A DNA stretch of 64,000 bases, from contig DATNNM010000003.1 in assembly GCA_035601835.1 (NCBI GenBank), positions 1-64,000 on the forward strand, in the 5' to 3' direction. The notes under the pieces are model-generated. The model was not told the DNA's origin, ran no database searches, and saw nothing but the letters and a program-made list of their open reading frames with translations. Below are positions 51,937-59,537 of the stretch, piece after piece. Source of the stretch: Candidatus Tumulicola sp. (lineage in GTDB: Bacteria; Vulcanimicrobiota; Vulcanimicrobiia; Eremiobacterales; Eremiobacteraceae). Both the position numbers and the translations under genes were made by a program. The number at the start of each line of letters is the position of its first letter. Within the stretch, counting starts at the first letter, position 1.

Positions 51937-52689
51937 CTAACGCGGCGCGTGGGCGAAGATCAGCAAGAACTTCTCCACGGCGGCCCAGTTCTCGGCCGCG
52001 CCCTGTGGATCTTCAGCGCCGTCCAGCGTTGACGAGCCGTGAATGCCTGCCGTTTTCGGGATGAATTGAACGGCCGGACGCACCGCGATCACATCGAGGA
52101 TCTGCTTCGCATGGGCAATCTCGACCGGGTCTTTCGCCTGCGTGATGAACACCGGGACCTTGAGGTTGCGCGCCGCATTGCGGACGAGGTGCTTGTCGGA
52201 GTCGAAGTATTCTCCAGGCGAAAACGCGAGCACCCCGGCGACGGCCGCCCGATGCCTGTCGGTCACGACGAAGACCAGCGCCGCCGAATAGCTGCTGCCC
52301 CACAACAACACCGTGCGCGCATGACCCTTCGCCCACCCAAGCGCGGCCTCCATGTCCGGGATGGATTCCAGGTAGCCGGCCTTTCGTCCGAAGCCGGCTG
52401 CGGTCTGATTCGTCGAATGGAAATCGTCGCCGCCGGAGCGCAGGTCGACTGCCAGGCAGGCAAATCCGTCATGCTTCAAGCGCGGGGCGATCGACGCGTA
52501 TTCGGCTTTGTTCGAGCCGGCGCGGTGAAAGAGCACGATGATGGAAGCTTTTGGATCCTTCGCCTGATAGAAATCGGCGAAAACGCGCACGCCGTCGGCG
52601 GCCTTGAACGTGACGCCTTGTTTCGCGGCCGCAGCCAGAGGCGCGCCGGCCAGAACAGCGAGCAGCAACAGGGTCAGCGCGCGCGTCAC
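51937..52689 (-). CDS. Exported alpha/beta hydrolase
   Basis: About 250 residues from a GTG at 52689; the frame to 52788 overlaps the HNH gene and is not used. A signal peptide (LTLLLLAVLAGAPLAAAA) comes first. The fold has IIVLFHRAGSNKAEYA (oxyanion region), WGSSYSAALVFVV with the nucleophile Ser, and a late IHGSSTLDG that can supply the His. It belongs to the dienelactone-hydrolase/prolyl-oligopeptidase-like group; the substrate is unknown. Confidence 0.75.
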   Translation of the reverse strand: MTRALTLLLLAVLAGAPLAAAAKQGVTFKAADGVRVFADFYQAKDPKASIIVLFHRAGSNKAEYASIAPRLKHDGFACLAVDLRSGGDDFHSTNQTAAGFGRKAGYLESIPDMEAALGWAKGHARTVLLWGSSYSAALVFVVTDRHRAAVAGVLAFSPGEYFDSDKHLVRNAARNLKVPVFITQAKDPVEIAHAKQILDVIAVRPAVQFIPKTAGIHGSSTLDGAEDPQGAAENWAAVEKFLLIFAHAPR

Positions 52690-52694
52690 GCGGC

Positions 52695-53225
52695 TTAAGC
52701 CTCGACGCGCTCTTCGATCGAAACGTCGTACAAGAATAGGAACTTGTACCACTCGCCCGGCACGGTGTGGCGTTTGATCTGGATCCATGGGATGTACTTC
52801 GGCCGCCGCGGTTTGCGCAGGAGACGCAGGTTCGCATCGTGCGGCGAGCGATTGTTCTTCCGATTATTGCAGGTCAGGCAGGCGCAGACGAGGTTCTCCC
52901 ACGTTGACGGACCGCCCACGCTCTTCGGCATGACGTGATCGACCGTCATCGGACCTTCACCCTTGCCGCCGCAATATTGGCACCGATAGTCGTCGCGCAA
53001 GAGCACGTTCTTCTTGGTCAGGGCCACTTCTTGACGCGGCCTGCGGATGTAGTACAGCATGCGGATGATGGACGGCATGCGCATCGCGAACGTCGCCGAA
53101 TGCAGGCTGCGCTCGTGCTGATGCAGCACCTCCGCTTTGCCCGCGAAGATGAGCTTCACCGCGCGCTGCAATGAGGTGACATTGAGCGCTTCGTACGTGG
53201 CGTTGAGGACGAGTACGTCGGTCAT
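52695..53225 (-). CDS. HNH endonuclease
   Basis: 176 residues. The core is CQYCGGKGEGPMTVDHVMP, then GGPSTWENLVCACLTCNNRK: the HNH metal site with two CxxC zinc pairs. The first part (VLVLNATYEALNVTSLQRAV) is typical of the free-standing HNH family found in many bacteria with no clear restriction partner. It lies with DUF1844 and PLP synthesis genes, with no sign of a mobile element. Confidence 0.87.
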   Translation of the reverse strand: MTDVLVLNATYEALNVTSLQRAVKLIFAGKAEVLHQHERSLHSATFAMRMPSIIRMLYYIRRPRQEVALTKKNVLLRDDYRCQYCGGKGEGPMTVDHVMPKSVGGPSTWENLVCACLTCNNRKNNRSPHDANLRLLRKPRRPKYIPWIQIKRHTVPGEWYKFLFLYDVSIEERVEA

Positions 53226-53233
53226 GCTCGAAA

Positions 53234-53590
53234 TCAGCCCGTCTTCATCACGTAGTCGACTTGCAGTTGCGTCAGCATCCCTTCGATGGCGAGCCGCTCG
53301 TCTCGCGACAACACCTTGCCGACGGCTGCCAGCAGCGCATTCGCGGCATCGATGGCGACCTTCGCGTCGCCGAGATTCAGCGCGTCCTTGCCGGCCCGCT
53401 CGCTTCCCGGATCCGCAGGCAGCGGCGTCGCCAAATGCGCGGCGGCAGCCTCGACCAGGAGCATGAGCATGGTGAAAGACAGCACGTGCACCGAAGGCGG
53501 CCCTTCGGTCGCCTTCGCTTGCTCGCCGGAAACCTGCGCCTGAGGGGCAGAACCTTCAGGTCCTGCTGCCTCATTTATCTCCACGCTCAT
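53234..53590 (-). CDS. DUF1844-family small protein
   Basis: 118 residues. The signature is the central helix HVLSFTMLMLLVEAAAAHLA, then DLNLGDAKVAIDAANALLAAV-type sequence (here ALNLGDAKVAIDA), and a C-terminal helix LTQLQVDYVMKT. The role of DUF1844 is unknown. It precedes the HNH gene by 8 bp on the same strand. Confidence 0.8.
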   Translation of the reverse strand: MSVEINEAAGPEGSAPQAQVSGEQAKATEGPPSVHVLSFTMLMLLVEAAAAHLATPLPADPGSERAGKDALNLGDAKVAIDAANALLAAVGKVLSRDERLAIEGMLTQLQVDYVMKTG

Positions 53591-53674
53591 CGCAAGAAAC
53601 TACCGTCCCCGCTAGACGTTGGGCACACGGGGGGAGGCTGCCCTGCTTGGGTGGGGGGAACGGACTTAAAAGTG

Positions 53675-54262
53675 CTACCGGCGTGCAGCCGAGACCATCT
53701 CCATGAACAGCTTGTGGATACGCACGTCGTCGGTCAATTCAGGATGGAATGACGTGCCGAGCAGGTTGCCCTGGCGCACCATGACGCCCTTGCCGTCGAG
53801 GCTCGCGAGAATCTTCGCTTTGCCCCACGCCGATTCGATCCATGGCGCGCGGATGAACACCCCCGGGAACGGTTTGCCGTCCAAACCTTCGACGTCGAGC
53901 GCCACTTCCGCGCTTTCGATCTGACGCCCGAAGGCATTGCGCTTCACTTCGATGTCGAGCATGCCCAAGGTCGGCTGTTTGGAGCCGACGATCTTATCCG
54001 ACATCACGATCATGCCCATGCACGTGCCCCACATCGGCATGCCCTTCGCCACCCGATCGTGTAGAGGCTTGGCGAGACCGAAACGGTCCAGCATGGCGCC
54101 CACGGTCGTCGATTCGCCGCCGGGCACGATCAAGCCGTCGACCTTCTTCAGTTCTTGCGGCGTCTTCACGCGCGTGGCGGTGACTTTGCAGCGCTCCAGC
54201 GCGAGGAGGTGCTCCTCGACGTCGCCCTGCAGCGCCAGCACTCCGATCGTCGGCGTCGGCAT
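53675..54262 (-). CDS. pdxT: Pyridoxal 5'-phosphate synthase glutaminase subunit PdxT
   Basis: 195 residues from the ATG at 54262, giving MPTPTIGVLALQGDVEEH; an ATG six codons earlier overlaps the pdxS stop and is also possible. The class I glutamine amidotransferase triad is present: Cys in WGTCMGM, His in TSFHPEL and the nearby Glu. GGESTTVG is the oxyanion strand. It makes ammonia for PdxS. It follows pdxS, as in most genomes. Confidence 0.92.
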   Translation of the reverse strand: MPTPTIGVLALQGDVEEHLLALERCKVTATRVKTPQELKKVDGLIVPGGESTTVGAMLDRFGLAKPLHDRVAKGMPMWGTCMGMIVMSDKIVGSKQPTLGMLDIEVKRNAFGRQIESAEVALDVEGLDGKPFPGVFIRAPWIESAWGKAKILASLDGKGVMVRQGNLLGTSFHPELTDDVRIHKLFMEMVSAARR

Positions 54263-54273
54263 GTTATGCCGCC

Positions 54274-55179
54274 CTACCATCCCCTGCCGGCGAGCAGTTG
54301 CTCTTTCGGGATCTGGCTGATCTCCAAACCGTGCATCGGCGCGCCCAACTCTTTGCTCACTTCGAGCACGACCTTAGGATCGTCGAAGTAGTGGGTCGCC
54401 TCCACGATCGCCTTGGCGGTCTTGGCGGGATTCGCGCTCTTGAAGATGCCCGAGCCGACGAAAACGCCCTCGCTGCCGAGTTGCATGCACAGCGCGGCAT
54501 CGGCGGGTGTCGCGATCCCGCCGGCCACGAACGTCACCACCGGCAAACGGCCATGCTCGGCGACGTCGCGCACGATCTCGACCGGGGCGCCCAGCTCTTT
54601 GGCGTTGGCGACGAACTCTTCTTCGGAGAGCGTGGTGAGGCGGCGGATCTCGCTCGTGACCGAGCGCAAGTGCCGGATGGCTTCCACGATGTTGCCCGAG
54701 CCGGCCTCGCCCTTGGTGCGGATCATCGCTGCGCCTTCGGCGATGCGCCGCAGCGCCTCGCCGAGATTCCGCGCTCCGCACACGAACGGCACCGTGAAGG
54801 GCCGCTTGTCGATATGATACTGTTCGTCTGCCGGCGTGAGCACTTCGCTCTCGTCGATGAAGTCGATGCCTAACGCCTCGAGCACTTGAGCCTCGACGAA
54901 ATGCCCGATGCGCGTTTTCGCCATGACCGGAATCGTGACCGCATCCATGATGCGCTGGACCACGTCGATCGCTGCCATGCGGGCGACGCCGCCTTCTTTG
55001 CGGATATCGGCGGGCACGCGCTCGAGCGCCATGACGGCGACGGCGCCCGCTTCTTGGGCGATGATCGCCTGCTCGGGCGTGGTGACGTCCATGATGACGC
55101 CGCCTTTGAGCATCTGCGCAAGGCCGCGCTTGACTTTCTCGGTGCCTTTTTGTTTCGGCGTGGGTGCGGGCGTGGGCAT
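54274..55179 (-). CDS. pdxS: Pyridoxal 5'-phosphate synthase lyase subunit PdxS
   Basis: 301 residues from the ATG at 55179, preceded by GGAGG with 10-base spacing. Motifs: [16 protein letters not shown] with the early catalytic Asp region, [37 protein letters not shown] with the catalytic Lys, and [14 protein letters not shown]. It assembles PLP from ribose 5-phosphate, glyceraldehyde 3-phosphate and ammonia. With PdxT it shows the DXP-independent vitamin B6 route. Confidence 0.94.
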   Translation of the reverse strand: MPTPAPTPKQKGTEKVKRGLAQMLKGGVIMDVTTPEQAIIAQEAGAVAVMALERVPADIRKEGGVARMAAIDVVQRIMDAVTIPVMAKTRIGHFVEAQVLEALGIDFIDESEVLTPADEQYHIDKRPFTVPFVCGARNLGEALRRIAEGAAMIRTKGEAGSGNIVEAIRHLRSVTSEIRRLTTLSEEEFVANAKELGAPVEIVRDVAEHGRLPVVTFVAGGIATPADAALCMQLGSEGVFVGSGIFKSANPAKTAKAIVEATHYFDDPKVVLEVSKELGAPMHGLEISQIPKEQLLAGRGW

Positions 55180-55281
55180 GACGATGGGACCTCCGTCTTT
55201 TGAGTTCGTACGAACCACGGTATCAGAAGTACCTAGCTGAGCGTAACCCCGGTGGGGACAATCGAGACGCTTTTGGGGGGT

Positions 55282-55836
55282 TTAGCCGCCCCCGCCCATC
55301 AGCGGGGCGGGCGTTATTTGGATGATCGGGGCGAAGGTGGGTTTCGGCGTGGACGACGCCGTGTTGCGCGGGCTCGGCGGCGCCGGGGATGGGGTCGGCG
55401 TGGAGCGGCTCACGACCACTTTCACCGACGGAGTCGCCTGGATGGCCGTGGCCGCTGCGCTTGGCGACGGCGTGATTTTCGGCTGGTCCTGCGGCGTCGG
55501 AGTTCCCACGGAAAGGACGCGCGCGGTCGGCGATGGATCGGGCTCCGATGAGCCTTTCGGAAAGATCACTCGGCCCTCGCCGGGGATCTCGACGGCATGC
55601 ATCGCGCCGCCGGCGCTGCTGCCGGTGGCCAGCACGGTGGGGACGGCGGTCGGCATGACTTCGGTTTGCGCCATGGAGCGCGAGAGCAACGCGACTCCGA
55701 TGAGCCTCCCGACGCCTACCGACAGCACGAGCGTTAAGGCCGCCGCCACCAGGACGATCGGCCAGAAGAACTTGTTCCGTGTTTGGGCGGGGCGCGTCTG
55801 GATCTCCGCGCCTTCTGAGGGTTTTTTGTCCTTCAT
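55282..55836 (-). CDS. Single-pass membrane protein with Pro/Ser/Thr-rich tail
   Basis: 184 residues. A short cytoplasmic N-terminus (KDKKPSEGAEIQTRP) precedes one membrane helix (FFWPIVLVAAALTLVLSVGVG), then a long low-complexity tail rich in Pro, Ser, Thr and Val with PTPSPAPPSPRNT and ending LMGGGG. It lies downstream of pilT on the same strand, 72 bp away, and could be a wall-spanning partner, but nothing proves that. Confidence 0.6.
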   Translation of the reverse strand: MKDKKPSEGAEIQTRPAQTRNKFFWPIVLVAAALTLVLSVGVGRLIGVALLSRSMAQTEVMPTAVPTVLATGSSAGGAMHAVEIPGEGRVIFPKGSSEPDPSPTARVLSVGTPTPQDQPKITPSPSAAATAIQATPSVKVVVSRSTPTPSPAPPSPRNTASSTPKPTFAPIIQITPAPLMGGGG

Positions 55837-55908
55837 CGGAGACGCATGTATTCGCGCCGGCAGGGGCTCGACCGTGCCGACCAGGCGTTCGTTTTTCCTC
55901 GCGGCGGA

Positions 55909-57042
55909 TTAAAAGGTCGCTGAACCCTGCAGATCCGCGCCGCTCGTGATGTGTCCCTCGATCGCCAAGCGGAATTCTGTGGGACGGTCGGCCTTCGAGT
56001 AGGCTTCTTTTTCCGAGACGAGTCCGCTCTGGTAGAGATCGATGAGCGACTGCGTGAAGGTCTGCATGCCTTCCATCCGCCCGAGCGACAAGTAGCCGTA
56101 CATCTCGCTGAACTTGCCTTCCATGATGAGGCTCTTGATGGTCGGCGTCGCGATAAGGACTTCGATGGCGGGCACTCGTCCGGAGCCGTCCAGGCGCGCG
56201 AGCAAGCGCTGCGAGACAATGCCCCGCAGCGACGTCGCCAACTGTACCATGAACATCTTGCGGTTGGCTTCGGGCAGCGCGTCCATGATGCGCTCGAGGG
56301 CCTGGGTCGTGTTCTGCGTGTGGAGGGTCGAGAGCACGAGATGGCCCGTCTCCGCGGCGGTGAGCGCGGTGATGATGCTTTCCGGGTCGCGCATTTCGCC
56401 GATGAGGATGACATCCGGGTCTTGGCGCAGCGCTTGTTTCAACGCCACCGTGTACGACTCGGTGTCGATGCCGACTTCGCGTTGTGAGATGATCGACATC
56501 TTGTCCACGTGGATGTATTCGATCGGGTCTTCGATCGTCACGATGTGTCGGCGCTGCGTCGAGTTGATCAGGTCGATCATCGCGGCAAGCGTGGTGGATT
56601 TGCCGGTGCCGGTCGCACCGGTCAGCAAGATGATACCGTCCGGCTGCTGGCACAGTTCTCGAAGCGAAGCCGGCAGACGCAGCTCTTCGAAGCTCGGAAT
56701 GTCGAGCCGCACGGTTCTGAACGCCGCGCTGATCGTGCCGCGCTGGAAATACGCGTTGACGCGGAAGCGTCCGTGGCCGTGCAGGCCGTACGCGTAGTCG
56801 ATTTCCTTGGCCTCGAGGAATTCTTGTTGCTGCGGGCGCGTCATGGAAGAGAAAATGAGATTCTCGCACTCCGGCAGGGAGAGCGGCCGTTCGCTCAACG
56901 GCGTCAGTTTGCCGTGCACGCGCGCGATCGGCGGCGCTGCTGCTTTGAGGTGCAAGTCGGAAGCGCCCATGGCCAACATTTGGCGCAACAAGCTGTCGAG
57001 GTCCAGCGACTTCGCCGGACGGCCGTTAGGATTGTCAACCAT
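55909..57042 (-). CDS. pilT: PilT-like twitching-motility/retraction ATPase
   Basis: 377 residues. Type IV pilus ATPase motifs: MGASDLHLKA at the N-terminus, TGATGTGKSTTLAAMI (Walker A), EDPIEYIH (Asp box), ILIGEMRDPESI (Walker B), and HLVLSTLHTQNT (His box). The C-terminus has GRVPAIEVLIATPTIK. No other pilus gene is in the window. Its upstream region (57043-57195) has a TATAAT on this strand at 57103-57108 that may be its -10 box. Confidence 0.9.
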   Translation of the reverse strand: MVDNPNGRPAKSLDLDSLLRQMLAMGASDLHLKAAAPPIARVHGKLTPLSERPLSLPECENLIFSSMTRPQQQEFLEAKEIDYAYGLHGHGRFRVNAYFQRGTISAAFRTVRLDIPSFEELRLPASLRELCQQPDGIILLTGATGTGKSTTLAAMIDLINSTQRRHIVTIEDPIEYIHVDKMSIISQREVGIDTESYTVALKQALRQDPDVILIGEMRDPESIITALTAAETGHLVLSTLHTQNTTQALERIMDALPEANRKMFMVQLATSLRGIVSQRLLARLDGSGRVPAIEVLIATPTIKSLIMEGKFSEMYGYLSLGRMEGMQTFTQSLIDLYQSGLVSEKEAYSKADRPTEFRLAIEGHITSGADLQGSATF

Positions 57043-57102
57043 GTCGAGATTTAGCTCCGAGGGTGGTGCTGAACCGGACCATAAGGGCCCAGCCTTACAT
57101 CA

Positions 57103-57108
57103 ATTATA
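57103..57108 (-). promoter_or_regulatory. Possible -10 box of the pilT promoter
   Basis: TATAAT on the minus strand (seen as ATTATA on plus) 61 bp before the pilT start. No good -35 match at 17-bp spacing (CCGAAA), so this is a weak call. The rest of 57043-57195 shows nothing else. Confidence 0.35.
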
Positions 57109-57195
57109 TCGGCCTTTTTCGCGGCTTTCGGGAGGACCATCTTAATTCTCCAGAGCGCCAAAGGACGCCCTTTTCGCCCGTGCGAAGGCCTCGCG

Positions 57196-58086
57196 GTGAC
57201 TTCGCCGCTTGAGACCTTGACGCTCGCCGCGCGGGCCAAACTGAACCTGCGCCTCAAGATCTTCGGGCGCCGCCCCGGCGGGCTGCACGAGTTGTGTTCG
57301 CTCATGGCAGACTTGGCGCTGTCGGACGAAATGTCGGTCTTGCCGTCGACCGGCGGCCCCTTCTCTTTCGAATGCGAAGGCGCGCTCATCCCACAGCAAG
57401 AGAACCTGGCGTGGCGGGCCGCCAAGGCCCTTGGGGCGGACCTGTCCGGCTTACGAGTACGTCTGCGCAAGCGCATTCCGACGCAGGCCGGTCTCGGCGG
57501 CGGCAGCGCCGACGCGGCGGCGATGTTGCGCATCGTCGCGGAGCGGGCGCGAGAGCAGCAGCATGCGATCTCCGATGATGCGCTCGTGCGATTCGCCGCC
57601 CAACTCGGCTCTGACGTGGCCGCGTGTCTGTTCCCGGGCTTCAAGGTCGTCGAGGGGGCAGGCGAGCGCGTGCGTCCGCTCACAGTTCCGCCGCCGCCGT
57701 GGGGAATCGTGCTGCTCCAACCCGGCGTGCGGATAGCGACATCCAACGCCTACCGTCTCCTCGACGAGTCTCGCGGGGTCGACGTTCCCGGCCGCGAGGA
57801 CGACGGCATCGATGCGCTCGCCTCGGCCCTGCGCGCCGCCGACTTCTCCCAGGCCTGCGCGTTGTTGCATAACGATTTTCAAACGGTGATCGCGGGAGCC
57901 TTTGCGCCGATCGCCGGCGCCGCCGATCGGCTGCGCGCCGCAGGCGCCGCTGCCACGTTGCTGTGCGGCAGCGGATCGTGCGTCGCCGGCTTCTTCGAAA
58001 CGATAGAGGCGGCCCAGCGCGCGCACGCGACGCTGAGCCTCACACCGCAAGAGTGGTCCTGCGCGACGACCTTCGCCGATGCATAA
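57196..58086 (+). CDS. ispE: 4-diphosphocytidyl-2-C-methyl-D-erythritol kinase
   Basis: 296 residues from a GTG with AAGG upstream. GHMP kinase motifs: ARAKLNLRLKIFGRRPGGLHEL at the start, PTQAGLGGGSADAAAML (ATP loop), and LLCGSGSCVAGFF. It phosphorylates CDP-ME in the MEP route to isoprenoids, whose products supply UppS. It is followed 3 bp later by a MobA-like gene. Confidence 0.92.
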   Translation: MTSPLETLTLAARAKLNLRLKIFGRRPGGLHELCSLMADLALSDEMSVLPSTGGPFSFECEGALIPQQENLAWRAAKALGADLSGLRVRLRKRIPTQAGLGGGSADAAAMLRIVAERAREQQHAISDDALVRFAAQLGSDVAACLFPGFKVVEGAGERVRPLTVPPPPWGIVLLQPGVRIATSNAYRLLDESRGVDVPGREDDGIDALASALRAADFSQACALLHNDFQTVIAGAFAPIAGAADRLRAAGAAATLLCGSGSCVAGFFETIEAAQRAHATLSLTPQEWSCATTFADA

Positions 58087-58089
58087 CGT

Positions 58090-58878
58090 GTGCTGACCGC
58101 GGTCGCGCTAGCGGGCGGCGTTCTCGAACCCGACTTCCGCGGCGCCGGTTACGACGTTCCCAATAAGGCGTACCTGCGCATAGGTGAAGAGACGATGCTT
58201 GAGCGCGTCTTGTCAGCGCTGCGCGGCGCGTCCTCGGTCCGTCGCATCCGATGCGTGACGCCGCCTGAAGCGTACGATGCGGAATTCGGCGAGCTTGGCT
58301 GGGAGCTGTGCGACGAGGTCGTCGAGCCGGGCGCGGGCTTGATCGACAGCTTGCTCGCCGGCTTTGCGGGTCTTGCGGACGATGAGCTCGTCCTCGTCGC
58401 TGCGACCGACATCCCGCTCGTCACGTCTAGCGCGATCGACGCGTTTGCCGAATCCGCGCTCGCGAAGGATTGCGACGTCGGCTACGGCTTCGTGAGCCGG
58501 GCATCGCACGAGCGAAAATATCCGCAGGTACGCCATACCTGGGTGCGGCTGCGCGAAGGCGTCTTTTGCGGTGCAGGGGTGAGCTTGCTTCGAGCCGGCT
58601 CGGCGTCGCGCATCGCAGCGATTCTGCAAAAGGTCGTGGCGTATCGCAAGTCGCCGTTGCGGCTTGCATCGCTGTTCTCTGTGGGACTCGTGCTGAAGGT
58701 GGCTCTGGGCTACGCGCACGTCGCCGACATCGAGCGCCGTGCGGACGAACTGACCGGGCTGCGCTGCCGCGGCGTGCTCTCGGATGACCCGGAGCTAGGC
58801 GTGAACGTCGACGAACTGTCCGACTTGCGCGCAGTCGAGGCTATCCTGGCCGGTTCCGATCAGCCCGCCCACCGATGA
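58090..58878 (+). CDS. MobA-like NTP transferase
   Basis: 262 residues from a GTG. It begins LTAVALAGG, the nucleotide-binding start of this fold, then VPNKAYLRIGEETMLERVLSAL, and has LVAATDIPLVT with the metal-binding Asp pattern. The usual SxRMGxDK loop is changed to EPDFRGAGYDVPNK. That makes MobA-type guanylyl transfer uncertain; a sugar-phosphate or cofactor nucleotidyltransferase is possible. ATGA overlap with the next gene. Confidence 0.75.
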   Translation: MLTAVALAGGVLEPDFRGAGYDVPNKAYLRIGEETMLERVLSALRGASSVRRIRCVTPPEAYDAEFGELGWELCDEVVEPGAGLIDSLLAGFAGLADDELVLVAATDIPLVTSSAIDAFAESALAKDCDVGYGFVSRASHERKYPQVRHTWVRLREGVFCGAGVSLLRAGSASRIAAILQKVVAYRKSPLRLASLFSVGLVLKVALGYAHVADIERRADELTGLRCRGVLSDDPELGVNVDELSDLRAVEAILAGSDQPAHR

Positions 58879-59429
58879 AGACCCGGCCTGCTTCCAAGCG
58901 ATTTACAATAGCGGTGTGGGTCGCCATTATCGTTTTTCTTTCGGCCATCTATCTGCCCATTTTGCTTGTTTTTTCGCCGTTTGGAGATCAACGGTTAACC
59001 AAGGGTTTAGCCCTTTACTACATGATCATCTTGGTCATGTATTTCACCTATAGGGTCGTCACCGCGATTGTCTTCTCGGCAGCCGGCTTGGTTGGCTACA
59101 CGCGCGATGTTCGGAAGTTTCGAGCATTGGGGGAAGTGCCGCCCACACGCACCGCCGATCAACGGTCCGACGCTCAACTCGACCCAGGTCACGTCCAGTC
59201 GGCGCTTCGAGACCTCAATGTGGTTTGTGGCACGTGTCCTCGTTGGGTCAGTGAGGGCGTCGATGCGGTACTGGCACTTGCACCTGGTCCAGACCGTCGT
59301 GAAAAGCGTGCCGAGCTTCTTTCGCGACTCTACTGGCAGGCCGGGTTTTCTTCGGACCCTTTTGAGGTCCGCAGGGCATACAACCGCTTGCGCATCGCGA
59401 TCAACCCAAACGTGGACTCGCCGGACTAA
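58875..59429 (+). CDS. Membrane protein of unknown function
   Basis: 184 residues. Two membrane helices (FTIAVWVAIIVFLSAIYLPI and LALYYMIILVMYFTYRVVTA) lie near the N-terminus, and the C-terminal 80 residues are soluble, with VCGTCPRWVSEGVDAVLALA and PFEVRRAYNRLRIAINP. The CxxC (CGTC) may bind a metal. Its last codons and its TAA stop lie inside a REP palindrome (59420-59444). No family recognised. Confidence 0.65.
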   Translation: MKTRPASKRFTIAVWVAIIVFLSAIYLPILLVFSPFGDQRLTKGLALYYMIILVMYFTYRVVTAIVFSAAGLVGYTRDVRKFRALGEVPPTRTADQRSDAQLDPGHVQSALRDLNVVCGTCPRWVSEGVDAVLALAPGPDRREKRAELLSRLYWQAGFSSDPFEVRRAYNRLRIAINPNVDSPD

Positions 59430-59444
59430 AGTCCGGCATACCAC
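59420..59444 (-). repeat. REP-like palindrome, GTGG head, TTTA loop
   Basis: Minus strand GTGGTAT followed by GCCGGAC-TTTA-GTCCGGC, a 7-bp perfect stem. It matches the element at 745-769. The TAA stop of the preceding gene falls inside the loop. Confidence 0.72.
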
Positions 59445-59472
59445 ATTAGCCTAGGACCGCCTAGCGAGTCCC

Positions 59473-59478
59473 TATAAT
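59473..59478 (+). promoter_or_regulatory. Likely -10 box of the mutase operon
   Basis: A perfect TATAAT 65 bp before the mutase ATG. It is the only good -10 between the REP element and the gene. No strong -35 is seen. Between it and the start is a GGGAC, CGTGC-rich leader, then AAGGAG at 59523 as ribosome site. I see no cobalamin riboswitch: the space is too short. Confidence 0.5.
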
Positions 59479-59537
59479 AGCTGGGACCCGGGCACGTCGC
59501 CCCGTGCTCGTTTCAAAAGGGTCAAGGAGTTCGGCTG

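Noticed and set aside
53591-53674. G-rich gap between DUF1844 and pdxT genes as a regulatory RNA
   Set aside because: No stable hairpin, promoter or conserved element could be made out.
53675-55179. PLP genes as part of a mobile or accessory island with the HNH gene
   Set aside because: Gene order pdxS-pdxT is ordinary, the HNH belongs to a widespread stand-alone family, and there are no mobile-element ends.
55223-56869. 548-codon minus-strand open frame overlapping pilT
   Set aside because: Same strand, other frame; composition is Arg/His-rich and the pilT frame has all ATPase motifs.
59430-59537. Possible cobalamin riboswitch before the B12 mutase operon
   Set aside because: Only about 60 bases separate the -10 box from the start; no B12-box-like sequence is visible.
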